The translations under genes and the position numbers were made by a program. Positions 32,397 through 43,593 of a stretch of DNA of 64,000 bases are shown piece after piece. The DNA comes from Dolomedes plantarius. Taxonomy: Eukaryota; Arthropoda; Arachnida; Araneae; Dolomedidae. Under the pieces are notes generated by a model. The model made no database searches. It saw only the letters and a program-made list of their open reading frames with translations, and was not told where the DNA came from. Each line of letters starts with the position of its first letter. Position 1 is the first letter of the stretch. The DNA lies in assembly GCA_907164885.2 (NCBI GenBank), contig OU015490.1, positions 225,659,554 through 225,723,553 of the forward strand, read 5' to 3'.

Positions 32397-34190
32397 CAGG
32401 GCCGTTCCTAGGGTAGCTGCCGCCTGTGTGCGAGAATAATTTTGTCGCCCCCTCCCTTCATACCGTATAGATTAATTGAAATTTCTCTGAAATTTTTTAC
32501 CTTAAATGAAACAACGAATTGCAGAAAATATTATAAATTCAGTTTATTTTTTAATTTTACACCCTAACATAATAATTATTAATGTATTGATATAATAACC
32601 AAATGAATACGTTATATTAAATACATACAACACATATCTATTAATACATATACTTAATAAGTCAGTCAAAAAGCTTAAATAATCTTTGCTTTTCTTGCTT
32701 TTTTTAATGCAAATTCTGTTATAATATCTGATACATCTATATCTTCCAAAATGTCCTTTTCGATACTAATAATAGGTAAGTCTGAAAGCCTTTCTTGTCC
32801 CATTGTGGATTTCAAATATTTTTTTATTATTTAACGTTTTGAAAAGCTTCTTTCCTCGCTAGCCACAGTCACAGGTAATGTTTAAAAAAATTCGTATGAC
32901 AATAACTAAATTCGGAAACAGATAGATGAGGTTATTTGTAAATAGGTATTGAATCACATTTAACGCGTTCATTTCAGGGGAAATATAGGGTGCAACGTTG
33001 TCAATTTCATCGCATAAATCATCAGCTATAACAGCTTTTTCATTTTTAAATGGATCATGTAACATACTTTTCACATATTTACATTTTGTAGACCTATTTG
33101 ATTTATCTGTTTCAAGGAAATTATTTAGGTCGTTGAGAAAACTGAAAACTGTGTGATTTTTTTTATTTGTTCGAACCTTTCTTCTATTTTTGATAATGCG
33201 GTGTCCAATATTACAAAGTAAAAATTAATTTTGAATTGGTCTTCTGGATTTTTTGGAGCCTCATCTTTACATTCGTAGTCAAATAAAGAACTTATAAAAA
33301 GGGCGAAATGTAAGTTAAGCTGTTTCTCGATAAAGATTGACTTTTGCAAAGAAACGTTCCAAATCGATTTTATTTTAATTTAGTTCATATTTTAAATACA
33401 ATTCCCCCTACGCTTACTTTAATAAAAAAATCGTATTTTCCCGATTTCTGAAAAATTTGCCATATATCATTCACCTGTTAAAGAAATAAGGTGATGCAGT
33501 TCAAAAATCCAAGTTTACAGTTGTTCCTGTAGTATATGTTTAACATTTGCAAAATAAAAAAAAAGATTTAAAATAGGATTAAGTAATGAATCCTAGCTTT
33601 TTTTTTTTTTTTTTTTGTGCTAAACAAATATCAAACCATAGATGAACCGCTAACCTCGCAAAAGAAAGAATATCAAGTTTCTTACCTGTGAAATATTTGT
33701 ATTGGTCAGCAATCACAAAATCGAGCACAAAAATTCGAGACATAAAGCTTTGTTTTTCAGTTGTTGAGATGTACACGTTCAAAATTAATATAAAGCAAAT
33801 ATCCCGGTTCTTGTATTTATAGGCTCAGGGCATAAACGAGTATTTTCCTGCAACCTGACAAAAATCGCCTGCACCTACACGATGCCGGCGATGCGGCGCG
33901 ATTTGATGGGATGATGGGTTAAAACATGTTAAAACAAAAACGAACAATTTATTTCCCAACTAGTTGCGACGTGGAGCAGCGTTTTTAAAACAAATGTGGT
34001 TTCCAGTTATACTTGTAAAATGCATTTTTAACTCTAATTAGTTACCTAGCATAATGATATATTTATATTGATTATTTTACTAATAAATTAGCTTTAAATT
34101 TTTTTCAACCGGGCGGATGACTTGGCACCCCCCTTGACTTGCCGCCCGTGTGCCCCGTACCCCTGGCACCCCCAGGATGGAACGCCCCTG
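32397..34190 (-). mobile_element. hAT element, 8-bp target duplication
   Basis: Ends CAGGGCCGTTCCTAGGGTAG and (complement of right) CAGGGGCGTTCCATCCTGGG. CATATATA occurs directly on both sides (32389-32396, 34191-34198), the 8-bp duplication of hAT elements, in the TA/CA microsatellite. 1794 bp, so deleted compared with an autonomous hAT. Confidence 0.85.
32675..33349 (-). pseudogene. hAT transposase, C-terminal part (ZMYM1-like)
   Basis: The minus strand reads DTALSKIEERFEQIKKITQF, then MLHDPFKNEKAVIADDLCDE and LFPNLVIVIRIFLNI, followed in another frame by ERSFSK and KSTMGQERLSDLPIISIEKD. This is the hAT dimerisation region (ERSFSKLKxIKNxLRSTMxxxRLxxLxxxSIE), as in spider proteins I recall named zinc finger MYM-type 1. 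Stop TAA at 32677-32675. There are at least two frame breaks (about 33110 and 32860). The zinc finger and the catalytic centre are missing; sequence upstream (33360-34100) is not recognisable. Confidence 0.75.
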
Positions 34191-34300
34191 CATATATATA
34201 CATATATATACATATATATATACATATATATATATACATACATATACATATACATATATATACATATATAAATACATATACATATACATATACATACATA
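34191..34300. repeat. (TA/CA)n microsatellite
   Basis: TATACA-type repeats between the hAT element and element B copy 2. Confidence 0.95.
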
Positions 34301-34302
34301 TA

Positions 34303-35149
34303 CACTGCTGGCCACCCAAATTGCAACAACAAGAAAGACAAGAGACATCACAACAAAATTTATTTTGTAGATAACATGTTGACCAAGTATCAAATGATTA
34401 AATTTATAGACTTCTGTGAAATGTGGTTCCTGCCAAAATCAGTAGCCAGAGTAGCCGCCATTGTTGGAGATCACCGCTGCCACACGCCTCGGCATTGATT
34501 CAAAGTGACTTTGGATGAGTTCTTGGGGTACAGCAGACCAAGCAGCTTCCACACGTTGCCAAAGGTGATCTGCTGTGGCAGCTGGGGATGGAATCTGGGA
34601 CAATCGTAGAGCAACCATGGACCACATGTATTCTATCGGCGAAAGATCCGGAGTGCGAGGTGGCCAGGGAAGCAATTCAATCTGGCAATTGACGAAGAAC
34701 CGTTGGACAATGCGTGCCACGTGTGGTCGCGCATTATCCTGTTGAAATATGGCTGTGGGCAAGCCCTGAAGGTAAGGAAGGACAACTGGCTCCAACACCT
34801 CGGAGATGTAGCGCTGGCTGTTTAAAGTACCGGCAATGCGTACTAGAGGTGTGCGAGAGTGATATCCAATACCGCCCCATACCATAATACCCGGTGCAGG
34901 ACCAGTGTGGCGGTGCATAACGCAGCTGTTCAGCATCCTCTCTTCACGGTGTCTCCAGACTCGAATGCGACCATCGTGGTGTTGCAGACAGAAGCGTGAC
35001 TCGTCAGTAAAGACAATTTCATTCCATTCTGCCGTCCACATCCTTCTGTCACAGCACCATTGGAGGCGGAGACGTCTGTGTTTCTGCGTCAAGGGTAGAC
35101 AAAGCAATGGACGTCTTGCGGACAGACCACTCTGCTGTAAACGGCGTCG
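34303..35149 (-). mobile_element. Tc1-like element B, copy 2 (5' truncated)
   Basis: The end CACTGCTGGCCACCCAAATT, after TA at 34301-34302, is the 3' end of element B. Identity to copies 1 and 3 runs to GGCGTCG at 35149, then stops abruptly at Tigger sequence. The other terminus and about 550 bp are lost. Confidence 0.9.
34439..35149 (-). pseudogene. Element B transposase, C-terminal two thirds
   Basis: An uninterrupted frame from the second helix-turn-helix (RRRLQQSGLSARRPLLCL) through FTDESRFCLQHHDGR, QQDNARPHVARIVQRFF and SPIEYMWSMVAL to GGYSGY-stop at 34439. All three catalytic residues are present (D, D, E; DD34E) and no stop has accumulated. The N-terminal about 125 residues, with the first DNA-binding helix, are deleted, so the product could not act alone. 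Compared with copy 1 it has CAG where copy 1 has TAG near its residue 222. Confidence 0.85.
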
Positions 35150-36247
35150 TTTGGAATGCAAAATTTTCAGGCTTCGACTGGTTTGCTAACAAAGTTCAAA
35201 GAAAGATACGGGCTTGTATTTAAAAGCATATCTGGCGAAAGTGGCTCCGTAGATGAAAAAATAGTGGATGAATGGAAAATAGTGCTGAAGGGGATATTAG
35301 ATGGATATGATGAGAAGAACATATTCAATGCAGATGAGACGGGCCTATTCTACAATATGGTGCCTAATAAAACCTTAACGTATATGGGCGAAAAGTGTTT
35401 TGGTGGAAAACACAGTAAGGAACGATTGACTGTTTTACTGTGCACTAATTCGGATGGATCTGAGAAATTTCCACCACTAGTTATAGGCAAATCAAAGCAA
35501 CCAAGGTGTTTTAAGAATATCACCAGGAAACATTGTGAGTACCGCAATAACAATAAAGCACGGATGACATCACAAATTTTTATTGACTGGATTAGAAAAT
35601 TTGATGCAAAAATGCATCGAGAAAAGAGAAAAGTTTTACTTTTAATCGACCGATGCACTGCACATACTCCAAATATCCCTGGACTTACAAATTTGACTAT
35701 CCATTTCTTACCAGCTAATTGCACTACCAAGTTGCAGCCATTAGACCAGGGTATCATTCGCAATGTGAAAGCATACTACAGAAAGTCTTTAATTAGGAAA
35801 TTAATAAACAATTCGGCTGACAGTATAAAAATTAGAAAATTTACAATCTTGGAAGCAATGCACATGATAACATCAGCATGGAAAGAAGTTTCTTCATCCA
35901 CAATAAAAAACTGCTTTCGCGTTGCTGGAATTCACAAAGAACTTGTAGTGGAACTGCAAAGTACGGATGTAGAAATCAACGAAGATGACATTACCCCTGA
36001 AGAATGTAGAAGTCTTGTTGAAGATGAGGATGTTTCAATTCAAGATTTCTATAATTGTGATAAATATGTTTTAACAACATATTTCAGAAATGTAGAACAA
36101 ATTTATGAAGATATTGTAAACGAAAACACAGTGTCAGACGAAGAAGATGAAGTTGAGGACACGGAAAACGAGACACTGCCACCGTCTTACACAGATGCAA
36201 TTTCTGCTATAGATGTTCTCCGACGCTATATTACATCGAAAATGTAA
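35150..36247 (+). CDS. Tigger-like DDE transposase, 5'-truncated
   Basis: About 363 residues of open frame. It begins within the CENP-B-type DNA-binding region (FQASTGLLTKFKERYGLVFK); the preceding HTH is missing. The DDE nuclease domain has D in IFNADETGLFYNM (residues 58-70), D in VLLLIDRCTAHT (about 160) and D in LQPLDQGIIRNVKAYYRKSL (about 193). A typical Tigger domain has DNxPxH, so DRCTAH is a variant. A C-terminal acidic stretch (DEEDEVEDTENE) ends at TAA 36245-36247. The frame has no stop, unlike most neighbours, so the insertion may be recent. It cannot start properly because the true N-terminus is gone. Confidence 0.85.
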   Translation, partial: FGMQNFQASTGLLTKFKERYGLVFKSISGESGSVDEKIVDEWKIVLKGILDGYDEKNIFNADETGLFYNMVPNKTLTYMGEKCFGGKHSKERLTVLLCTNSDGSEKFPPLVIGKSKQPRCFKNITRKHCEYRNNNKARMTSQIFIDWIRKFDAKMHREKRKVLLLIDRCTAHTPNIPGLTNLTIHFLPANCTTKLQPLDQGIIRNVKAYYRKSLIRKLINNSADSIKIRKFTILEAMHMITSAWKEVSSSTIKNCFRVAGIHKELVVELQSTDVEINEDDITPEECRSLVEDEDVSIQDFYNCDKYVLTTYFRNVEQIYEDIVNENTVSDEEDEVEDTENETLPPSYTDAISAIDVLRRYITSKM

Positions 36248-36591
36248 GGTGACTCATTTAACATTTTAGAAAATCTGGAAAAGACAATAACGAAAACAAG
36301 GCGAATGAAGCAATCAACACTTTTTGAATTTTTTAAAACGAAATTTATTGTATTGTTTGTACTCAATGCAATTTTTTCAATGCAATTTAAAATAACTTTT
36401 TGTGAATAAAATAATGATGATAATGAAAATAACATTTTTAAACATTCCAATATATTAAGAAATATATTGACAGTCCTAAGCCTGTAAAGTGTGAAGGGAA
36501 ATGTTATTTTTTCACAAATTCTATTTAAGGACGATCTCTACTTAAGGACGATTTTTCACGGTCTCTTGAAAGTCGTTAAACAGAGAACCAA

Positions 36592-36594
<3 letters not shown>
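35150..36594 (+). mobile_element. Tigger-like transposon, left end missing
   Basis: The right terminus reads (complement) CAGTTGGTTCTCTGTTTAAC and is followed by TA at 36595-36596 and a TA microsatellite. The left end is cut at 35150 against element B copy 2. Confidence 0.8.

Positions 36595-36636
<42 letters not shown>
36595..36636. repeat. (TA)n microsatellite
   Basis: About 42 bases of TA between two TA-targeting elements. Confidence 0.95.
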
Positions 36637-36637
<1 letters not shown>

Positions 36638-37582
36638 GGTGGTACCTCGACTTACGAGTTTAATTCGTTCCATGGCGGAGCTCGTAGCTCGAAATACACG
36701 TATCTCAAATCAATTTTCCCCATTGAAATGAATGGAAATGTCATTAATTCGTTCCGCCCCCCCAAAAAAACACATTCATTTTTGGTTACATGTTTTTAAA
36801 TAAGAAAAATGTTCTTATAAATGACAAACGTTGTATACAAACGCAATATAATAGAATGTACGGCAATAAACTTGTTTTATTAAGTGTAATGTACAACATT
36901 TGCCTTGGAGATCAGACTTGAAGATGCTGATGAAAGAGGAAGAGAAAAGCTGAGCTGAAAAATTAAATATTATTCGTTGATTTTTGATCTTTTCGCCACA
37001 TGTTCCTTGCTTTCGCTTTTGTTACGAGCTAGCCTCTTAAAGTGAGACTCGGAAGCTGAGCGATTGATGCATCGTTCACTGGGATGTAATGTCCAAATTC
37101 CTCTTTCTGAGAATCCGAAGATCGTTTTCTCAGAATCCGTAGAAGGAGGATAGCTTGCGATCCTAAGACGAAGATCATCCCATCCCCTAGAACCCATGGC
37201 GAGTACCAGTGTGGGGGACGGAATTGAAGTTGAGAGAGGGAGGACACTGTTCGGTTTCGGAGGGCGACTCAAGTGTGGGCAGAGCGAGCAGCCTCGGGGG
37301 ATAATTGTTGAGTGTTAATCTCTAGGTTTTAGACTGGATAGTAGTCTTAGAATAGTATGTATACAATTGTATAATAATTGTACCTAAAGATTGTAAAGAT
37401 TATATGCTTCTTGTCTTCTCATTTGATGAGCACATGGCGGTCGCTGCGCAAACAAGCTGTGAGGTATCTGAAGCTTGCTCGTAACCCGAATTTTAGCTCG
37501 TAACTCGATGCAAAAAAATCTGCCGAGATAATGCTCGTATCTCGAAAAAACTCGTTGAGACACTCGTAAGTCAAGGTACCAC

Positions 37583-37584
<2 letters not shown>
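36637..37584. mobile_element. Tigger-type non-autonomous element
   Basis: Ends CGGTGGTACCTCGACTTACG and (complement of right) AGTGGTACCTTGACTTACGA with TA on both sides. Subterminal repeats of GCTCGTAACTCGA-type lie near both ends (36680, 37500). There are no transposase motifs inside. Confidence 0.8.
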
Positions 37585-37649
<65 letters not shown>

Positions 37650-37653
37650 TGTG
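37585..37653. repeat. (TA)n(TG)n microsatellite
   Basis: TA repeats followed by about 28 bases of GT, up to the start of the LTR element. Confidence 0.9.
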
Positions 37654-38306
37654 TGTAATGATGACTAAGGCGGGGCGATGTCGATTCCTTGTAATATCCT
37701 TGACGGGGCGAAGCTCAACAGGCCTGAAAATCATAGCAGTTCGGATCCGAGGTGTAGTCCCCCTCAGGGGGTTTACCTTCTTTAGGTAAACACGGGTGTC
37801 GCAATCCCGAGGTACCCCAGCGAACTTTCCCTCCTTTCCCTTTTCTTCTCCTCTCGTACTTCTACTTTTACCTTTTTTTCTCCCTCGTGGCGGTTACCTC
37901 TTCGGAGGTGAGGGCTCCTCATCAGAAGCTGTAGCCATTCTGCTGCTTCTAGCTTCTAATGGCGATTAACTGCCCACGTGTTTGCCGTGCGTGGAGACCC
38001 GTGTCCCAGAAAATGGGGATCCTGGTAGTTGAGGGGTTTTATTCTTCGCCATAATGTGGTCTTTAGTAAGATAACGATCTAACACACTACTTTGGCCCTT
38101 GTTTCAGGTAAACGGGAGGTGCACATTGGTCCCGTGTGTACCAATCGGCTGGTCGGGTAGACTAAGGTCACTGGCTCAGGGATAAGCAACCGGTCATTGG
38201 CCGCGCGCGTATAGTTCCCGGTTAGCACTGGTGCAGTAACCGGCGTCCCCTTGTTGGGCTCCATGGTGGGTGGTGCCGCCGGGGACTGAACATACGGCCC
38301 ATTTTT

Positions 38307-39551
38307 ATGGATACTAAAGTTTTTGAAAGCAGCAGCAGTAGTAGTTTATCGACTCTCTCTTCGAGGGAGCAAAAGTCATGATTTTTTGTCATAAAACGTG
38401 AGGAAGGGACATTTGCAACGGTTTCCCCTTTCCTAATTCAGAAATGCGTTAATGCATCCGCAGGAGAGGTTAAAAGCATAAAAAAAATCGTTCGGGTGAT
38501 CTCTCAGTAGAGGTTGCGACATCAACACAAGCAGCGCAAATGTTAAAAGTCTCAACTTTTGGTAATATGACAGTATCTGTAGCTCCACACGCTTACCTAA
38601 ATTCTTCGAGAGGTGATATTTCGGAAATCGATTTACTGCACACTACCGAAGAAGAAATCTTGGAGAATCTACGCCATCAGCTTGTCTCTGCCGTGCGTCG
38701 AATTAATATCCGTCGGGATGGGAATGTAATTCCAACGAAACATCTCATCCTGACATTCAACACACCTAAATTGCCAATCTTTTATCATAGCTGGGTACCT
38801 GCGATGTCCCTTGAGACCGTACGTCCAGAACTCTCTCCGTTGCTTTCAGTGCCAACGTTTCGGACTCTCGAAAGCAGCGTGTCGTGGTTCCGCGGTCTGT
38901 GCTCATTGTGCCCAGCCTGAACATCCGTCTGATACATGTGACGCGCCAGCTAAATGTGTTAATTGTCGTGGTAGCCATCTCTCTTACTCACGTTCCTGTC
39001 CAATGTGGATAATGGAAAATGAGGTCCAAACTATCAGGGCCCACAATAATCTATCTTATATGGAGGCTCGAAAGCAAGTGGAGGCTCGGATTCCTAGAGT
39101 CGGAGTTTCGTACGCTTCTGTTGCTACCACCAAAAAAGTTATGTGTACAGCTTCCACTCAGACAGAATTTAACCCACCTTCTAATAAGCCACAAAACAGC
39201 AATATAAACTCCTTAAAACCATCTCCTAAATCTGAATCACAGAAAACCAAAATTAATCGTACCCAGAGACCTACTTCAAAACCCTTCGCAAATAAAAAAG
39301 TTAAACATTCTGAATTAGTGAAGCGATTGAGTCTTTCCCGTAAGGCGAAAGACCCTCGCAATGTGGCGCGAAGGGATGAGGATGCCCTTCAAATATGCGC
39401 CTCAAATAAAGATCCTCGCAATGTGGCGCGAAGGGATGAGGACTCCCTTCAATTATGCACCTCAAATTCGGATCTTTCTGATCCTGACATTGGGGTGTCC
39501 ATGGACACCTCTGCTTTTCCACCTTGTGTTCCTTCTCCTTCTTCGCCATAA
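38307..39551 (+). pseudogene. I-type LINE ORF1 (gag-like)
   Basis: An RNA-binding protein for the retrotransposition particle. The start ATG at 38307 gives MDTKVFESSSSSSLSTLSSR. TGA at 38379 interrupts; then FFVIKREEGTFATVSPFLIQ resembles the RNA-recognition-like domain of I/Jockey ORF1. A frameshift in a poly-A run near 38485 and a one-base shift near 38790 follow. Next is a zinc-knuckle block: CFQCQRFGLSKAAC, CAHCAQPEHPSDTC, CVNCRGSHLSYSRSC (near 38840-39005; the first lacks its histidine, where GLSKAAC stands for GHSxxxC). CPMWIMENEVQTIRAHNNLS and SYASVA complete the family pattern. A tandem duplication of about 63 bp (DPRNVARRDEDALQ / DPRNVARRDEDSLQ) lies at 39350-39475. The stop TAA overlaps the ORF2 start. 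Confidence 0.85.
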
Positions 39552-39554
39552 TGA
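39549..39554 (+). promoter_or_regulatory. TAATGA stop-start junction of ORF1 and ORF2
   Basis: The ORF1 stop TAA (39549-39551) and the ORF2 ATG (39551-39553) share a base in TAATGA. The same hexamer couples ORF1 and ORF2 translation by termination-reinitiation in the silkworm LINE SART1 (from memory of published work). Use of it here is an inference. Confidence 0.7.
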
Positions 39555-42500
39555 CCACTCTTCTTTCTTGGAACTGTCGCGGTTTCCAAAATAAACATTC
39601 TGATCTGAAGTCTTTGATCACAGATTACCATCCGACCTGTGTCGCACTTCAGGAAACCTTCCTGAAGTCAGCAGACACGGCCAAATTACGGCGATATAGT
39701 ACTATTCGGAAGGACAATGTTTCGGGGGTGCGAGCGTCTGGAGGTGTCGCTCTCCTGACCTCTCACAATTACCCGTTTACTGTCCTCTCCTTGAATACTT
39801 CACTTCAAGCTGTAGCTGTGCGCGTGCAGACGCGAACATTAATTTCCATCCTCGCCATATACCTGCCGCCAAACGATGTTATTGATCAAAGGACTCTGGA
39901 CGACTTGGTGACTCAGCTTCCGGAACCTTTTATTATACTTGGAGACTTTAATACTCATAATGTGTTGTGGGGGAGTAGCTGTAACACCACTCGAGGAAGG
40001 CAAGTGGAGCAGTTATTAACTGACCATAATCTTTGCCTCCTCAATAATGGTGATCCTACTAACTTTCACGAGCCATCTCGAACCTTTCACATAATCGATC
40101 TTGCCATCTGTTCACCGTCGCTATTTCCATCATGTAACTTCTGGGTTGGGACTGATCTTCGTGGCAGTGACCATTTTCCTGTTTTTGTGTCACTGTCCGG
40201 CACGGGATCTTTAGTCTGTCGCCCTGCGAGATTCAAATATGAATATGCGAACTGGCCGCACTTTTCAGACAGTGCAGTAATCACCTAGTCTATGGTCGAC
40301 GGTGCTATCGATGATACGGTTCGTCGTGTCTCTGGTGTTATAATGAAGGCTGCCGAAGCAGCTATTCCTAAGAGTTCACCAAATAGTCGTAGAAATTGGA
40401 AGCCGTGGTGGAACCTTGAATGTCGAGAAAACCCTGAAAAAACAACGAAAAAAGTGGGGGATATTTCGCCGATATCCCACTACTGCTAACTTCGTGGCGT
40501 TTAAGAGAGCTAGAGCAGAAGCTCGTAGAGTGCGTCGACGATGTCAAAGAGAGTCATGGAAGAAGTATGCTTCGGAACTGACACCATCTACTCCCAGTAA
40601 GCAGCTTTGGTCCAAAGTGAAGAAATGCATGGGTTTATATTCAGACCAGCCACTGAAATGCATAGTCCAAGATGGCGTTACTCTCTCTACCGTAGAGGAA
40701 ATTTGTAACGCCATTGGCAGCGCTTTTAGTTCTGTGTTGAGTGTGTCGTCTTACCCGACCACCTTCATGCGACACAAACTGCGTGCCGAGTCTAGGCCCT
40801 TGCGTTTTGAAACTCAGTCCAACCTGTCATACAACTGCCCCTTTACGGAGCAGGAGTTGGAGAATTGCCTTCGGTAGACTCGGATGACTTCCCCGGGTCC
40901 CGACGGCATTAGTTATGCTATGTTACAGCATCTCTCTCGCAGCTCGCTCCGTAATTTGCTGTATTTATTTAACAGAATCTGGGAGGAACATACTTTCCCA
41001 ACCTCTTGGCGTAGGGCATTAGTGATTCCCTTTTCTAAACCGGGAAAAGATGCTACTAACCAGAATAATTACCGTCCAATTGCACTCACGAGCTATTTGT
41101 GCAAGCTGCTAGAACGCATGGTAAAAAATCAGTTAGTGTACGTACTAGAAACCGAGCTTTATCTGTCACCTTTACAAAGAGGTTTCCGGCGTGGCCGGTC
41201 TACGATGGACAATATTATTGCCTTAGAATCCGAAGCTCGCAATGCCTTTGTCAGAAGTAACCACCTTGTGTCTGTTTTCTTCGACATCGAAAAGGCATAT
41301 GATCGGACATGGAGATATGGCATCCTTCGTGACCTTTATAATAACAACTTTCGAGGCCACTTGCCTATTTTCATTACGAATTTTCTGACCCTAAGAGAAT
41401 TTCAAATTCGCATTGGTACCACATTTTTCGATGTTTACATACAGGAAGAGGGAGTTCCTCAGGGAAGTGTCCTTAGTGTGACACTTTTTTCACTGAAAAT
41501 AAATAATATTTTACAATGCTTACCACCTTCTGTTCATGGCAACTTATATGTGGATGACTTGCAGATTTCCTGCCAAAGCAAGGACATGCGTTACATTGAA
41601 CGACAACTGCAAATTGCAATCTCTCGCATGATGACATGGTGTTCGGAGAACGGTTTTACGTTTTCGACGGAAAAGACCTCTTGTGTACATTTTTGTAAGC
41701 GAAGAGGACTGCATCCTGACCCGCAGATCTATCTCGGCGATTCAGCTATCACCGTTCTGGACTTTGTTCGCTTCTTAGGAGTATTGTTCGATAGAAAGCT
41801 CACTTTCCTTCCGCACGTTATGCATTTACGTCGGAAGTCAGAACAAACCCTAAACTTACTCAAAGTGTTGTCAAACACGTCCTGGGGTGCTGATCGATGT
41901 ACTATGCTCCGAGTTTATCGCGCGGTCATCCGATCGAAACTGGATTATGGTTGTGCCGTATACGGTTCCGCTCGCTCTTCTGTGTTGCGGAAACTTGATA
42001 CTATCCATCACTCCGCCCTCCGAATCTGTTCTGGTGATTTCAGAAAATCGCCTATTAAGAGCTTAAATGTCATCTGTGACAAGCCCTCTTTACCATCTGT
42101 TCGCAAGCAATTGTCGCTTCAATTGTATTTTCGCATCCTTTCGCATCCTGCTCACCCACTCCATTCTGTTCTTCTTGACAGTCAGTTTGACCGGCTTTTC
42201 GAAAATCGGCCATCTTGTATACCACCTTTCGGACTTCGCATGAGAACGTTCCTTTCTTAGACGTCTCTCTGTGATACGGATGTCATGCTGCGACCGACTT
42301 TACCTTTTGCACCTTGGCGTGATCACAGGATTTCATACTTGCGCCCTTTCCAGGGTTTTGTAAAGTCAAGTACAGATCCTGTTGTGTATCGCCAACTTTT
42401 TGCATCGCACCGCTCTATTTACCGTAACTATGTTGCTGTTTATACCGACGGCTCAAAAACAGGAGACCATGTTGGTTGTGCCTACGTCTGTGGCAGAGAC

Positions 42501-43244
42501 GTTAGGAGCTACACCCTTCCCGACTGTTTCTCCGTGTTTTCAGCAGAGTTTGTCGCTGTTCACGAAGCCTTGAAGTACATCTCCCGTCAGAGCAGTAGAC
42601 GATATATCGTGTATACAGATTCTATCAGCGTATTAGAGACTTTGAAGAATGGTGATGTTTCCCACTCTCATTCCCTTTTATCTCCGGTGGTGGATCTACA
42701 TCGTCGCCTCTGTCGTAGAGGTTTCAGTGTTTCGTTGTGCTGGGTGCCGGGTCATGTCGGCATAGCGGGTAATGAGCATGCAGATGCTGCGGCTAAAGGT
42801 GCCGTGCATCGTCTGGTTCAGCCTATTCCAATCACCGATTTGAAGTCCGCTGTCAAAAAGTTAGTTTGGCATGAGTGACAGTTAGATTGGGACCTACAAG
42901 TTCAGAACAAGCTGCGACAGGTTAAACCTCATATTGGCTCTTGGCCATCTGCTGGACTGCGCCGTGCAGACGTAGTACTTACACGTTTAAGAGTTGGGCA
43001 TACTCTTTTGACACATCGGCATTTGTTGATGGGTGAGGATGCCCCTCTCTGTGAACACTGTAAGGCTACGCTTTCAGTGTCACACATCTTGACGTCTTGC
43101 CCTAGTCTGCAGTCTCACTATAACAGGTTTTTCGGTTGTAGTTCACCCAATTTGTCAGATCTGCTGGGGGAACCACCCCATCCTTCTCTTTTTGCCTTTT
43201 TGTTTTGTACTCATTTTATAAAGGGCATTTGCTTTTCTGATTGA
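39551..43244 (+). pseudogene. I-type LINE ORF2 (endonuclease, RT, RNase H)
   Basis: About 1,230 codons. The endonuclease starts MTTLLSWNCRGFQNKHSDLK and has LQETFLK, ILGDFNTHNVLWG, IIDLAIC and GSDHFPV. The RT (about 40890-41800) has SPGPDGISYAMLQ, NYRPIALTSYLCKLLERM, QRGFRRGRSTMDNI, FFDIEKAYDRTW, GVPQGSVLS and the catalytic YVDDLQI. RNase H (42440-42830) has AVYTDGSKTG, SAEFVAVHEA, YTDSISVL and WVPGHVGIAGNEHAD. The C-terminal knuckle CEHCKATLSVSHILTSC lies near 43045. Breaks: TAG 40286, a +1 shift near 40430, TAG 40875, TAG 42258 and TGA 42876. The copy is inactive, but every domain is readable. Confidence 0.9.
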
Positions 43245-43571
43245 TTTTATTGTTAAAATTTTTGCACTTTTCACTATTTATGTAACCATTCATATCATCT
43301 AAACATTTTATAAATTTTTATATATCATAGTTTTTATCCCTTTTATGCACCATTAACTTATATATAGATATTTATAACGTTTACACTGCATTTTTCTACA
43401 TTTTTATACCTGTTTTAAACTCTTTCATGTCATTTTATTAAGAAATGGTGTTGGTTTCGTATCTGTAATTTCTGTCGTTGGTTCGTGTCAGGCGGTTTTT
43501 TATAAACTATTTTACCTCCTCTGTCTTGTGTTTGGCGCTTTATGTCCTATTTTGGACCTTGCGCCATAAAA

Positions 43572-43593
43572 CCCCAACCAACCAACCAACCAA
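43572..43593 (+). repeat. (AACC)n tail of the LINE
   Basis: CCCCAACCAACCAACCAACC directly before the right target duplication; a simple-repeat tail instead of poly-A. Confidence 0.85.

Larger units (their letters stand above)
37759..43593 (+). mobile_element. I-type LINE, near full length
   Basis: A target duplication CCGAGGTGTAG flanks it (37748-37758, 43594-43604). The uninterrupted sequence is seen in the other LTR near 48040 (CCGGGGTGTAGTCGAAGTGG). Order: 5' UTR (37759-38306), ORF1, ORF2 with endonuclease, RT and RNase H, 3' UTR, (AACC)n tail. An RNase H domain after RT points to the I group. 5.8 kb. Confidence 0.9.
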
